Shown here: positions 25,633-34,119 of the stretch, one piece after another
Layout: the number at the start of each line of letters is the position of its first letter
Numbering within the stretch: the first letter of the stretch is position 1
Assembly (NCBI GenBank): GCA_034430615.1
Contig: DAOUEJ010000203.1
Coordinates: forward strand, 12,226-76,225
Reading direction: 5' to 3'
Length of the DNA stretch: 64,000 nt
Source of the DNA: E44-bin32 sp034430615
GTDB taxonomy: Bacteria > Chloroflexota > Anaerolineae > Anaerolineales > E44-bin32
Position numbers and translations under genes: made by a program
The notes under the pieces: generated by a model
What the model saw: only the letters and a program-made list of their open reading frames with translations
The model's database searches: none
What the model was told of the DNA's origin: nothing

Positions 25633-26844
25633 TCAGGGCGTGGCGGAGGGAGATGTTTCTGTCGTAATTGCTCCGCCACCGGCCTCGCTCAGTGTGGTCT
25701 CAGTCGGGACTGGTGTGGGTAGAGCTTCCGGGGTAGCCGGCATGCCAGCCAGCACCCAGCGTTCCCAGATATCGATCCAATCTGCGCGCAATTCCCTGGA
25801 TGGCGGCATCGGTCCCCATTCGTCAGTTTCCTCGCGGTGGAGGGAGCGGATCACGTTGCTGCCCAGATCACCGGCGATCAAGTTCGGGGCGTCATCCCCG
25901 CTTTTCAGAACATCTTCTAGACTCTCCATCAGGTAGTTGTTGTTCTTCTTTCCCGGCCGGTGACACGATAGGCAGCTGCGGCGGATGATTGGCTCGATGT
26001 GTACGCTGTAGGTTGGGATTTCGTCCGGTCCGAGTTCGGGCACGGCTCCAGCAGCCAGGGCTTCTGCCGGAATCTCAACCCGGTCGTCCCAGGTATAGCG
26101 CATAAACGTGACAATGGCATCGATCCCACCCCGATCAAGCTCGCCGCCGTAGGCCAGCCCAAGAGGAGGCATTCCCAGATCCTGCTGTCCGTAATCGATG
26201 ATGTTGAAGATCGTCGAGTCTGTTCGGGTATAGATGAAATCGGGAGCATTGAGTGGTGCGACGATCACCCCCTCCAGACCTTCTACAGTAGTGATTTCAC
26301 CCCCCTCGCCTTCTCCACCATGACATTCGACGCACTGAATGCTGTACAGATCCTGGCCAATCACAATTTGATCAATCACCGAACCAGCTGCGTTGAATTC
26401 CTCCTGTGGCGGGGTGCTGGCCGCAGCCAGGACAGTGAGCACAACCACGCCCACCATTGTTACGCCCATCACACCGAGGCCAAACTTGCGCTTGGACCAA
26501 TGGCGGAACGGGCTGCGATCGTAAAAGGGTAGCAGCAGCAGCGCCAGGACGGCCACGATGGGCACGATTGTAGTTCCCACCCATTCCAGGGATCCCGGGA
26601 AATACTTCAACAACTGGAACAGGAAGAGGAAATACCATTCTGGCCTGGGGATGTAATTGCTGTCGTTTGGATCGGCCGGGGGCTCGCCCTTGACGCCGAT
26701 AAAGGTTGCCAGGCCGACCAGGAGCAGAAAAATGGCGAAGGACACGATCATGTCTTTATAGATGATGTCCGGGAAGAACTTTACGCCGTGCTGTTTGGCG
26801 GCTTCGTAGCGTTCTCTGTAGGTTTGCTTAGGATCGGATTCCAC
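25633..26844 (-). CDS. qcrC: Quinol oxidoreductase subunit IV fused to a diheme cytochrome c (QcrC-like)
   Basis: 403 residues from a GTG at 26844 with TAGGAGCG upstream. Residues 1-145 correspond to the C-terminal part of cytochrome b (subunit IV) with three membrane spans and the Qo-site motif PEWY (68-71). A periplasmic tail follows with two heme c sites: CVECH (171-175, probable axial Met225 in GMPP) and CLSCH (291-295, probable Met346 in GPMPP). It would take electrons from the Rieske centre and pass them to a soluble or membrane oxidase. Firmicute QcrC proteins have one c domain, so the two-heme version is notable. The C-terminal 40 residues are P/T-rich. Last gene of the Rieske-b6-IV operon. 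Confidence 0.9.
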   Translation of the reverse strand: MESDPKQTYRERYEAAKQHGVKFFPDIIYKDMIVSFAIFLLLVGLATFIGVKGEPPADPNDSNYIPRPEWYFLFLFQLLKYFPGSLEWVGTTIVPIVAVLALLLLPFYDRSPFRHWSKRKFGLGVMGVTMVGVVVLTVLAAASTPPQEEFNAAGSVIDQIVIGQDLYSIQCVECHGGEGEGGEITTVEGLEGVIVAPLNAPDFIYTRTDSTIFNIIDYGQQDLGMPPLGLAYGGELDRGGIDAIVTFMRYTWDDRVEIPAEALAAGAVPELGPDEIPTYSVHIEPIIRRSCLSCHRPGKKNNNYLMESLEDVLKSGDDAPNLIAGDLGSNVIRSLHREETDEWGPMPPSRELRADWIDIWERWVLAGMPATPEALPTPVPTETTLSEAGGGAITTETSPSATP

Positions 26845-26854
26845 CGGGTCGCTC

Positions 26855-27514
26855 CTATTCGTCCTTGGAGGGGATGTGGCTGATCCCGAGACGGATAACG
26901 AGATAGAGATGCACACCAAGGATGCCGAAAAGTGAGGCAGGCAGCATCCAGATATGAGCGCTGAAGAACCGCACCAGTGTGAGCGTGCCGAGATCGCTGC
27001 CCCCGCGTAGAGCATCATTTACGTAAGGGCCTACAAATGGGATTGTCTCGGCGATCGAGGTGCCAACGGTCGTCGCCCAGTAGGCGCGCTGATTCCAAGG
27101 CAGCAGGTAGCCGGTAAAGCCCATACCTAAAGTGACCAGCAGGAGCAGCACCCCGGTCAACCAGGTTACTTCACGCGGGTATTTGTACGCGCCATAGAAG
27201 AAGGTCCGCAGCATATGCAGGACAACCGTGATCACCATCAGGGTCGCCCCCCAGTGGTGGATACCCCGAATCAGCCACCCGAAGGCGACGTCGTTCATAA
27301 TGTAGTTGATGCTATCGTAGGCTTGATCGGGGTGGGGAACGTAATATGCTGTGAGGAAGATCCCGGTGGCAGCCTGGAGGACGGCCAGGAAAAGAGTTGC
27401 GCTGCCAAGGGTAAAAGCCCAGTTGACCTTCGGAACCTTGCGGTCAAGAACAGTATTGTAGATGCCGGTCAATCCGAGTCGCTCATCCAGCCAGGTCATA
27501 ATACGGACTGCCAC
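26855..27514 (-). CDS. qcrB: Cytochrome b6-type subunit of the quinol:cytochrome c oxidoreductase
   Basis: 219 residues with four membrane spans, the size of chloroplast-type b6 and not full cytochrome b. Heme ligands are visible: His86 (in RGIHHWG) and His100 (VVLHMLR), paired with His187 (FFSAHIW) and His202 (GVHLYLV). The 14-residue spacing between the last two is the b6f pattern. No cysteine occurs near position 35-43, where b6 proteins and Firmicute homologues bind the extra heme ci, so that heme is probably not covalently held. The GTG start has GGAGG six bases upstream, and the gene follows the Rieske stop by one base. It oxidises quinol and moves electrons across the membrane. Confidence 0.95.
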   Translation of the reverse strand: MAVRIMTWLDERLGLTGIYNTVLDRKVPKVNWAFTLGSATLFLAVLQAATGIFLTAYYVPHPDQAYDSINYIMNDVAFGWLIRGIHHWGATLMVITVVLHMLRTFFYGAYKYPREVTWLTGVLLLLVTLGMGFTGYLLPWNQRAYWATTVGTSIAETIPFVGPYVNDALRGGSDLGTLTLVRFFSAHIWMLPASLFGILGVHLYLVIRLGISHIPSKDE

Positions 27515-27515
27515 G

Positions 27516-28016
27516 TTAAGCCTCCACCAGGTAGATCAACAGTGTCCCGTCTTCCACCTTGTAGTCGAAGCTGTCAAGCGGGCGCGGTTGTGGGCCAGAG
27601 ATGATCGAGCCATCTTTGCCGAAGCGACCGTCATGACAGGGGCACACATACTCTCCCAGGTCCTGCTTGTAGGAGACCCGGCAGCTCAAATGAGTGCAGA
27701 CATTGGAGAAAACAGCATAGCTATCGTCTGAATTATGGAGTACGTACACCCCGTAGCTTTTGGCGGTGCGTTCCCAGCCAACCTGCGATGTACGGGTGAA
27801 CGAAAAAAGACGGGGTTCGCCGATCACCAGATCTTCAACAAGGCCGAGTGGAACCCACTCCTCCTTCGATGAGCCGACGCCCTTCAATCCTGGCGAGAGG
27901 AGGTAGCCGATCGCAGGCAACCCGACAATCGCGGCGATGACGCCGCCCAGGATTCCTACTACGCCGGCGACGAACCCCCGACGCGAAAGCCCCGTTTCGG
28001 GGTTGGCATGCGCCAT
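27516..28016 (-). CDS. qcrA: Rieske [2Fe-2S] iron-sulfur protein
   Basis: 166 residues from the ATG at 28016, preceded by GGAGG. The N-terminus S-R-R-G-F-V followed by a hydrophobic span is a Tat-type signal anchor. The Rieske domain has both cluster boxes: CTHLSC (Cys107, His109) and CPCHDGRFG (Cys125, His128), with Cys112 and Cys127 able to form the stabilising disulfide. It accepts the first electron from quinol and delivers it to the cytochrome c domain. It is the first gene of the three-gene operon and diverges from sdhC across about 270 bases. Confidence 0.96.
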   Translation of the reverse strand: MAHANPETGLSRRGFVAGVVGILGGVIAAIVGLPAIGYLLSPGLKGVGSSKEEWVPLGLVEDLVIGEPRLFSFTRTSQVGWERTAKSYGVYVLHNSDDSYAVFSNVCTHLSCRVSYKQDLGEYVCPCHDGRFGKDGSIISGPQPRPLDSFDYKVEDGTLLIYLVEA

Positions 28017-28236
28017 GTCCACCTCCAAAATGAGTGCAAAGGGGCGATCCGGGCCGCCCCGCCATCGTTACTGCAGATCGTATATGCAGTATTCTACCCA
28101 ACTTGGACTCAAACCAGAAGTGATCTACTTCACTATGGCTGAGATGCAAGATGTTTGTTCCCGGGAGCGGCCGAAGAGGAAGGTTAGCAGCCAATCCAGC
28201 AACAACCGGCGCTGTTCTGATCGTTGCTTCCACCTG

Positions 28237-28242
28237 TATAAT
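28237..28242 (+). promoter_or_regulatory. Consensus -10 box of the sdhCDAB operon
   Basis: A perfect TATAAT lies 48 bases before the sdhC ATG within the 274-base divergent region shared with the Rieske operon. At -35 (28215-28220) TTCTGA is a weak match at 16 bases. No further conserved site or hairpin is obvious in the rest of the region. Confidence 0.45.
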
Positions 28243-28290
28243 TTAGACCTGCGTCAAGCACCGCTGCAGCAACGATCGTTGGGAGGCGTT

Positions 28291-28680
28291 ATGGAACTTA
28301 GCAGAAGGGTGAGCTTGATATCTGGCCTGCGCTACAAGGGCGGACAGGGAATGCTGAACTGGGCCCTGCACCGCATAACGGGTCTGGGCATCCTGCTCTT
28401 TGTTGGGACGCACGTTGTCGTTTCCTTCTTCGGACAGCAATTCGGTGACGATTTGGCGTTTGCCATCAACGGCGTCTATGAATCCTGGCAGTTCCAGATC
28501 TTTGTCTATTTCTCGGTTTTGTTCCACGCCTTCAACGGGACACGTCTGGCGTTGATGGATTTGTTCCCGGCTTTGATTCGCTACCAGGTGGAACTCATCT
28601 GGCTCCAATGGCTGATGTTCGTCCCGGTGTATGCACTTCCCGTTTACATCATGATCCAGTCCGCCTTGAGCGGGGTCTGA
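28291..28680 (+). CDS. sdhC: Succinate dehydrogenase cytochrome b subunit, SdhC
   Basis: 129 residues starting at the ATG 28291 behind GGGAGG. Three hydrophobic segments. It has WALHRITGLGI (quinone-site region), a histidine in GTHVVVS and one in LFHAFNGTRL, candidates for axial heme ligands. The H-x-F-N-G-x-R motif is typical of the SdhC/D family. It anchors the flavoprotein and iron-sulfur subunits and passes electrons to quinone. First gene of sdhCDAB, 16 bases before sdhD. Confidence 0.88.
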   Translation: MELSRRVSLISGLRYKGGQGMLNWALHRITGLGILLFVGTHVVVSFFGQQFGDDLAFAINGVYESWQFQIFVYFSVLFHAFNGTRLALMDLFPALIRYQVELIWLQWLMFVPVYALPVYIMIQSALSGV

Positions 28681-28696
28681 GTCAAGGAGGATTGGC

Positions 28697-29119
28697 ATGA
28701 GATCACACCGAGCTGCTCGCCCCTCCGGGTCATTTGAATACGGGATGTGGTTGCTAACCCGCATCTCGGGATTGGCGCTGATGCTCTTTGGCGCGATCAG
28801 CCTGGGGATGGGTTTCATCCTCGGCGGACGCGAGTACCTGACGATGCCAGCCATGATCCGCTGGATGTTCTTTCCCAACCCGAATCACGTGATTAACAGC
28901 GACATCCCCGACGTTTCGCTGGGGTGGTCGAACGCCGTCTGGCAGATCTACAGCATCTTGATGATCTTCCTGGCGTCGGTCCATGGTTTCAACGGTTTGC
29001 GCATGGTCGTGGAGGACTACACCGACCGTCCGCTGCTGATCACGTTTCTGCGCGGGCTGACGATTGTGCTCCTGCTCGGGGGCGTCATCGTCGCCATATA
29101 TGTTGTTCTGGCATCCTGA
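28697..29119 (+). CDS. sdhD: Succinate dehydrogenase membrane anchor subunit, SdhD
   Basis: 140 residues, three hydrophobic segments, with the H-G-F-N-G-L-R motif parallel to that in SdhC and a T-R-I-S-G segment in place of H-R-I-T-G. AAGGAGG precedes the ATG. Together with SdhC it gives a two-subunit (type A-like) membrane anchor. A single clear histidine (in SVHGFNG) is available for heme here. Confidence 0.85.
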   Translation: MRSHRAARPSGSFEYGMWLLTRISGLALMLFGAISLGMGFILGGREYLTMPAMIRWMFFPNPNHVINSDIPDVSLGWSNAVWQIYSILMIFLASVHGFNGLRMVVEDYTDRPLLITFLRGLTIVLLLGGVIVAIYVVLAS

Positions 29120-29149
29120 TCGAGTCTGAGAATACGGAGAGTGCGCTCC

Positions 29150-30937
29150 ATGCAGCATCAATTCGAAGTTGTCATCGTCGGCGGGGGCGGAGCTGGATTG
29201 ATGGCCGCCCTGACCGCGTCCAAGGGTGCGTCCACAGCCGTTCTGAGCAAGCTCTACCCGGTCCGCTCGCACACCGGCGCGGCGCAAGGCGGGGTCGGCG
29301 CCGCGCTTGGCAGCGAGGAAGAGGACCGCCCCGAGTGGCATACGTACGACACGGTCAAGGGCAGCGATTATCTCGGGGATCAGGATGCGATCGAATTCAT
29401 GTGCGCACAGGCTGTTGAAACAGTGTATGAGCTTGAGCACATAGGCTTACCCTTCAACCGCACGGCAGAAGGAAGGATCGCCCAGCGCCCGTTTGGCGGT
29501 CATACCAATAACGAAACCGGCAAACCTGTGCGTCGGGCAGCCTACGCTGCCGACCGCACAGGACATATGATCCTGCAGACCCTGTACCAGCAGTGCATCA
29601 AGCAGAAGGTTAATTTTTTTGATGAATTTCAGGTCCTGGATCTGCTCATCAGCAAGGGTGCTGCCTGTGGTGTGATCGCGGTCGAGTTGGCTACCGGCGA
29701 ACTGCACACTTTCCACGCCAAGGCGGTCATTTTCGCTACCGGCGGGTGGGGACGGGTGTGGGAGATCACTTCCAACGCCCACTCCTACACCGGGGATGGG
29801 GTCGCAGTGACGCTGCGGCGGGGCATTCCGGCGGAAGACATGGAGTTCTTCCAGTTCCATCCAACCGGCATTTACCGCATGGGCATCCTGATCACGGAGG
29901 GCGTGCGCGGCGAAGGCGGCGTGCTGGTCAACAACGATGGCGAGCGCTTCATGGAGCGTTATGCCCCGACCGCCAAGGATCTGGCTTCGCGCGATGTCAT
30001 CAGCCGGGCCATGTACCTAGAAATGAGGGATGGGCGTGGCATCAACGGCAAGCGCTATCTGTACCTGGACGTACGTCCAGACACGGTGAATAAGTATGCC
30101 CGTAGCGACGGGCGCACCTGGCCCGATGGATCGCCCTACCAGATCTCCGGGGCTGACATCATGTCCAAACTGCCGGACATTATCGACTTTTGCCGCACCT
30201 ACATGGGGGTCGATCCGGTGACGCAGCCGATGCCGGTTCAACCTACCGCTCACTACGCTATGGGCGGTATCCCGACGACGATGTACGGCGAGGTCGTGAT
30301 TGACGATAAAAATACGCTGATGCCCGGGTTATTTGCGGCGGGGGAGACGGCCTGCGTCTCGGTGCATGGTGCCAACCGTCTGGGAACGAACTCATTGCTC
30401 GATATCATCGTCTTCGGCAAGCACTCCGGGCTACGGGCGGCCGAGTACGCCAACCAAAGCACCTACCTTCCGTTGCCAGCAGAACCGGAGGGGTTCGTGC
30501 GTGAGCAATTGGAAGCGCTTCGAAATGCGGACGGCAGCGAGCTCGCCGTCGACCTGCGCAAGGAAATGCAAGATATCATGTTCGCCGATGTAGGCGTTTT
30601 CCGCACAGAAGAAGGCATGTCGGCCGCGCTCGAGAAAGTGAAAGAACTCAAGCAGCGCTTCCGTAATGTGCGAGCAAAGGACCCGAGCCGCATCTTCAAC
30701 ACCGATATCCTTGAGGCTTGGGAACTGGGCTGCTTGTTGGACCTGGCACATGTTACGGCCAGGTCGGCTCTCGAGCGCAAGGAAAGCCGCGGAGCGCATG
30801 CACGCGATGATTATCCCGAAAGGGATGATGTGAACTGGCTCAAGCATTCACTAGCCTACCTGGACGATAAGGGTGTCTCGCTGAAATACAAACCGGTGAC
30901 GATGACACGCTTCGAGCCCAAGAAACGGGTGTACTAG
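29150..30937 (+). CDS. sdhA: Succinate dehydrogenase/fumarate reductase flavoprotein subunit
   Basis: 595 residues from the ATG at 29150 (GGAGAG upstream; a GTG nine bases earlier is too close to the site). FAD-binding VVIVGGGGAGL at the N-terminus, the FAD-linking histidine in SHTGAAQGGVGAALG, the substrate-binding FQFHPTG and HGANRLGTNSLLD, and a C-terminal ARSALERKESRGAHARDDYP are all present. It oxidises succinate to fumarate or works in reverse, and direction is not fixed by sequence. With a type A-like anchor and a neighbouring b6f-like complex, a role in aerobic or anaerobic respiration is more likely than fermentation only. Confidence 0.96.
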   Translation: MQHQFEVVIVGGGGAGLMAALTASKGASTAVLSKLYPVRSHTGAAQGGVGAALGSEEEDRPEWHTYDTVKGSDYLGDQDAIEFMCAQAVETVYELEHIGLPFNRTAEGRIAQRPFGGHTNNETGKPVRRAAYAADRTGHMILQTLYQQCIKQKVNFFDEFQVLDLLISKGAACGVIAVELATGELHTFHAKAVIFATGGWGRVWEITSNAHSYTGDGVAVTLRRGIPAEDMEFFQFHPTGIYRMGILITEGVRGEGGVLVNNDGERFMERYAPTAKDLASRDVISRAMYLEMRDGRGINGKRYLYLDVRPDTVNKYARSDGRTWPDGSPYQISGADIMSKLPDIIDFCRTYMGVDPVTQPMPVQPTAHYAMGGIPTTMYGEVVIDDKNTLMPGLFAAGETACVSVHGANRLGTNSLLDIIVFGKHSGLRAAEYANQSTYLPLPAEPEGFVREQLEALRNADGSELAVDLRKEMQDIMFADVGVFRTEEGMSAALEKVKELKQRFRNVRAKDPSRIFNTDILEAWELGCLLDLAHVTARSALERKESRGAHARDDYPERDDVNWLKHSLAYLDDKGVSLKYKPVTMTRFEPKKRVY

Positions 30938-30944
30938 GAGAGGT

Positions 30945-31649
30945 ATGATGGAGGTCAAGCTTCGAATACTGCGCTACAACCCGGAAACCGATTCAAAACC
31001 CCACTACGAGGTCTACGCGATTGAGGCCGAGGAGAACGACCAGATCCTCGACCTGCTCAACCGCGTCAAGTGGTACCAGGATGGCACGCTTTCCTACCGC
31101 CGTTCCTGCGCACACGGGGTATGCGGATCGGATGCGGTCAGAATCAACGGGGTCAATCGACTGGCTTGCAAGGTGCTGGTAAAGGATGTTGGAAGGAAGG
31201 TAACAGTCGAACCGCTGCTTGGGCTACGGGTGATCAAAGACCTGATCGTCGACATGGAGCCGTTTTTCGACCACTACAAGTCGGTGATTCCATACTTCGT
31301 GAACGACGAACCTGCTCCTGCGCGCGAACGGCTTCAGAGCCCGGAGGAACGGGCCCGTTTTGATGATACGACCAAGTGCATCCTGTGTGCTGCGTGCACG
31401 ACCTCCTGTCCGTCCTTCTGGGCCAGCGGCGAGTATGTTGGTCCGGCCGCGGTCGTACAGGCGCACCGCTTCATCTACGACAGCCGCGATCGGGCCGGCG
31501 CCGAGCGGCTGGAGCTGCTTAATGACCGCGTCGGGGTTTGGCGCTGCCATGATATCTACAACTGCACCAACGCGTGCCCGCGTGAAATCGAGGTGACCAA
31601 AGCGGTGGGCGAAGTCAAGCTGGCGATTGCGACCGGCCGTATTGAGTAG
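30945..31649 (+). CDS. sdhB: Succinate dehydrogenase iron-sulfur subunit
   Basis: 234 residues. The [2Fe-2S] site is CAHGVCGSD...C (Cys55, Cys60, Asp63, Cys75), with aspartate at the third position as in E. coli SdhB. The [4Fe-4S] and [3Fe-4S] sites are CILCAACTTSCP (145-156) and CHDIYNCTNACP (201-212). AGGAGAGGT precedes the ATG, and the gene begins seven bases after sdhA. It carries electrons from FAD to the membrane anchor. Confidence 0.96.
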   Translation: MMEVKLRILRYNPETDSKPHYEVYAIEAEENDQILDLLNRVKWYQDGTLSYRRSCAHGVCGSDAVRINGVNRLACKVLVKDVGRKVTVEPLLGLRVIKDLIVDMEPFFDHYKSVIPYFVNDEPAPARERLQSPEERARFDDTTKCILCAACTTSCPSFWASGEYVGPAAVVQAHRFIYDSRDRAGAERLELLNDRVGVWRCHDIYNCTNACPREIEVTKAVGEVKLAIATGRIE

Positions 31650-31691
31650 CCCCCTGAGGCACCCTCGCGCCGCCCGCGGGTTTGATGAAGC

Positions 31692-32768
31692 ATGGACCTG
31701 AGAGAGATCTTCGACCGACCACCCCGCATCCTGATCGCCGATGACGATTGGCTCAATCGGGATCTACTGAAGACCTATCTGGTCAATTCCGGCTGCGAGG
31801 TGGTCACGGCGCCCGATGGAAGATCTGCGCTCGAGCTGGCAATGCAGACCCCCCCTGATTTGGCCCTGGTCGACGTGCAGATGCCGCGCATGGATGGCCT
31901 TTCGCTCTGCAAGACGCTCAAATCTAACCTGGCAACCCGCTTTGTCCCGATCGTGATCGTGACGGCCCTCGACAGCGATGACGAGAAGCTAAAGGCGATT
32001 GAGGCCGGAGCCGACGATTTCATTACCAAGCCCTACTCTTCGGTGGTGCTGCTCACACGGCTGCGCTCGCTCTTGCGAATCAAGCAACTGCACGATGAAG
32101 TCGAATCGCGCAACCGGTTGCTGCGGCAGGTGTTGGACCGCTTCCTGGCGGAGGACGTGACCGATATCATCCTCACCGACCCCGAGCGCTACTTGAAGCT
32201 GGGGGGCGACATCCTTCAGGTCACCGTCTTGTTCGCAGATATCCGTGGCTTCACACGCTTTACCGAAGAGCACAGCGCCGAGCACGTCATCGAAACGCTG
32301 AACAGGATCTACCAGGCACTCAGCAAGGTAGTCTTCGAACACCGCGGGACTTTTGATAAGTACCTCGGCGACGGCTTCATGGCCTTCTACGGGGCGCCGG
32401 TGGCAGCCGAGGATGACGCCTTGCGCGCGCTCGAAACCTCGATCGAGATGCAGCGGCTCTTTAAGGAACTACGGGATAGTTCGGGTGATGAATTGAAGAA
32501 CCTGGGGCTGGGCATCGGGCTGCACTCCGGCGAGGCGGTCGTGGGAAACATCGGCTCGGAGAAAGTGATGGACTACACCGTGATCGGGGATGTGGTGAAT
32601 GTCGCAAAGCGGCTGCAGGAGCAGGCTGGTGGGGGACAGATCTTGCTCAGCAAGAACACGTACGAGCTGGCGCACAAAGAAGTCGATGCCGAACCCCTCG
32701 AGCCGATCCAGGTCATCGGCCGGCGGGAGCCGATCCCGGCGTACTTAATCCAGGTCTCGGGCACTTGA
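31692..32768 (+). CDS. Response regulator with class III adenylyl cyclase output
   Basis: 358 residues. Receiver domain (about 10-130): acidic pocket DDD (17-19), phospho-acceptor Asp61 in LALVDVQMPRMDG, Thr91, and Lys113 in ITKPYSS. A short helical linker follows, then the cyclase domain with metal-binding Asp183 (FADIRGFTRF) and Asp227 (KYLGDGFMAFYG), the lysine in F-D-K-Y that selects adenine, the aspartate in MDYTVIGD, and the transition-state N...R pair in VNVAKRL. All catalytic residues for cAMP production are present. No sensor kinase is nearby, so its partner lies elsewhere. It starts 42 bases after sdhB, so read-through from the sdh operon is possible. Confidence 0.9.
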   Translation: MDLREIFDRPPRILIADDDWLNRDLLKTYLVNSGCEVVTAPDGRSALELAMQTPPDLALVDVQMPRMDGLSLCKTLKSNLATRFVPIVIVTALDSDDEKLKAIEAGADDFITKPYSSVVLLTRLRSLLRIKQLHDEVESRNRLLRQVLDRFLAEDVTDIILTDPERYLKLGGDILQVTVLFADIRGFTRFTEEHSAEHVIETLNRIYQALSKVVFEHRGTFDKYLGDGFMAFYGAPVAAEDDALRALETSIEMQRLFKELRDSSGDELKNLGLGIGLHSGEAVVGNIGSEKVMDYTVIGDVVNVAKRLQEQAGGGQILLSKNTYELAHKEVDAEPLEPIQVIGRREPIPAYLIQVSGT

Positions 32769-32821
32769 GCCCACCATCCTATATGTCTGATTTGAGGCAC
32801 GGGCCAGGCACGCGGGGATGC

Positions 32822-32827
32822 TATAAT
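32822..32827 (+). promoter_or_regulatory. -10 box upstream of tRNA-Arg
   Basis: TATAAT lies 22 bases before the mature 5' end of the tRNA. No good -35 box at 16-18 bases; TTGAGG at 32792 is too far (24 bases). Confidence 0.4.
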
Positions 32828-32849
32828 TCCGTTGAGTCGTATACTGCCG

Positions 32850-32923
32850 GCCCCAGTAGCTCAAATGGATAGAGCAAGGCTCTCCTAAAGCCTAGGTTGT
32901 GCGTTCAAATCGCGCCTGGGGCA
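32850..32923 (+). tRNA. tRNA-Arg (anticodon CCT)
   Basis: A 74-base cloverleaf. Acceptor stem GCCCCAG/CTGGGGC pairs over seven bases. The D arm is TAGCTCAAATGGATAGAGC. The anticodon stem AGGCT/AGCCT encloses loop CTCCTAA with anticodon CCT, and the T arm is GTGCG-TTCAAAT-CGCGC. Discriminator A at 32923, and CCA is not encoded. It reads AGG arginine codons. Confidence 0.97.
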
Positions 32924-32924
32924 C

Positions 32925-32952
32925 AAAGCGCCTCCCGCAAGGGAGGTGCTTT
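32925..32952 (+). terminator. Hairpin terminator after tRNA-Arg
   Basis: AAAGCGCCTCCC and GGGAGGTGCTTT form a 12-bp stem (one G-T pair) closed by a GCAA tetraloop. It starts one base after the tRNA discriminator region and its 3' arm ends in TTT. Confidence 0.8.
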
Positions 32953-33006
32953 ACCTATCGTTTTATGGACAGCGGTATCCGTTTCGGGGCGGACACCCCG
33001 CGGTCG

Positions 33007-34119
33007 TCACAGCTGCTTTTGATAAATCCGGTAGCGACGCAGTGGCGAGGCGTCCAGCTTGCGGATGGCATTGTTCATGGGGACGTTATCTTCCAGCACG
33101 TAGTTGATCTCCAGCCAGACATCGGGTGCGTTGAGCGATTCGTAAAGTTTGCGGTAGATCAGGCTATCGACGCCCAGGCCGTGGTATTCGGGGATCACGC
33201 CCAGCGCGAACATGCGGTAGCTGCGCAACCGGGGTAGGCCGTAGAGTAGTTTAATCCAGCCGAAAGGCAGCAGCCGGCCGTTCAGCCCCCGCAGCAGTTC
33301 GTTGACGTTGGGAAGAGCGATGGCGAAGCCGATCGGACGCCCGGTAGCATCCTCGGCGATGATCACCCCCTTGGGCTGGATAACCGGTTTCAGGTCACGC
33401 GCCATGGCCCGGGCCTCGGCCTCCGTCACGGGAGCATACCCCCAGTTGTCGGCAAGGCTCTGGTTGGATAGGTCGACGATCGTCTTCACCTCCTGATCGT
33501 AGCGGCGCATATCCACCTGGCGCACTGTGACGCCATAGCGCCGGGCGACGGCATCAGTCAAGGTGAGAATGCGAGCCGGGATGCGGTAGCCATCGGCAGA
33601 CGAAACGGAATAGCACAGCAGGTCCTTGATCTTGCGCAGGCCGAAACTCTCCATCTGCCCGATGTAATAAGGTGGGTTGTAGGGCGCCATAATGGTTGGC
33701 GGGGGCGAGAATCCTTCGACCACCAGCCCCCATTCCTGGGAGACAAAGGTCCATGGGCCGCGCACGGTTTGCATGCCGCGCCCGCGCAGCCAGGCGGCGG
33801 CCGTTTCGAGCAGCATGTTCGCGGCAACTTCATCGTCCGGGCATTCGTAATACCCGTACAGCCCAACCTGCTCGTTCCAGAAGTCGAGCGCCAGGTGATC
33901 GATGAAGGCCGCGATGCGCCCGATCACTCGCTCCCCCTCCAGGAGCAGGAAGAGCGCATATTCACAGTGGTCGAGCAGCGGGTTGCGCTTCGGGTCGAAT
34001 TGACCCCACTGTTCGTCGCGCAGCGGCGGCACCCAGAGCGGATCATCCCTGTAGTGGCGGTAGGGCAGATCGATGAACAGCTTAAGGTCAGCCTTTGATT
34101 CCACGCGCTGGATCTTCAT
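33007..34119 (-). CDS. GNAT-like N-acyltransferase family protein
   Basis: 370 residues from the ATG at 34119 with GAGGAG six bases upstream. Two-part protein. The N-terminal third (IDLPYRHYRDDPLWVPPL, then DHCEYALFLLLEGERVIGRIAAFID) and a C-terminal GNAT-like fold (GVIIAEDATGRPIGFAIALPN, MFALGVIPEYHGLGVDSLIY) resemble a conserved bacterial family usually annotated as N-acetyltransferase-like. The second segment has an acetyl-CoA-binding-loop-like Y-H-G-L-G-V. Substrate unknown. The gene is convergent with the tRNA terminator, and the 408-base upstream region is largely empty. Confidence 0.72.
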   Translation of the reverse strand: MKIQRVESKADLKLFIDLPYRHYRDDPLWVPPLRDEQWGQFDPKRNPLLDHCEYALFLLLEGERVIGRIAAFIDHLALDFWNEQVGLYGYYECPDDEVAANMLLETAAAWLRGRGMQTVRGPWTFVSQEWGLVVEGFSPPPTIMAPYNPPYYIGQMESFGLRKIKDLLCYSVSSADGYRIPARILTLTDAVARRYGVTVRQVDMRRYDQEVKTIVDLSNQSLADNWGYAPVTEAEARAMARDLKPVIQPKGVIIAEDATGRPIGFAIALPNVNELLRGLNGRLLPFGWIKLLYGLPRLRSYRMFALGVIPEYHGLGVDSLIYRKLYESLNAPDVWLEINYVLEDNVPMNNAIRKLDASPLRRYRIYQKQL

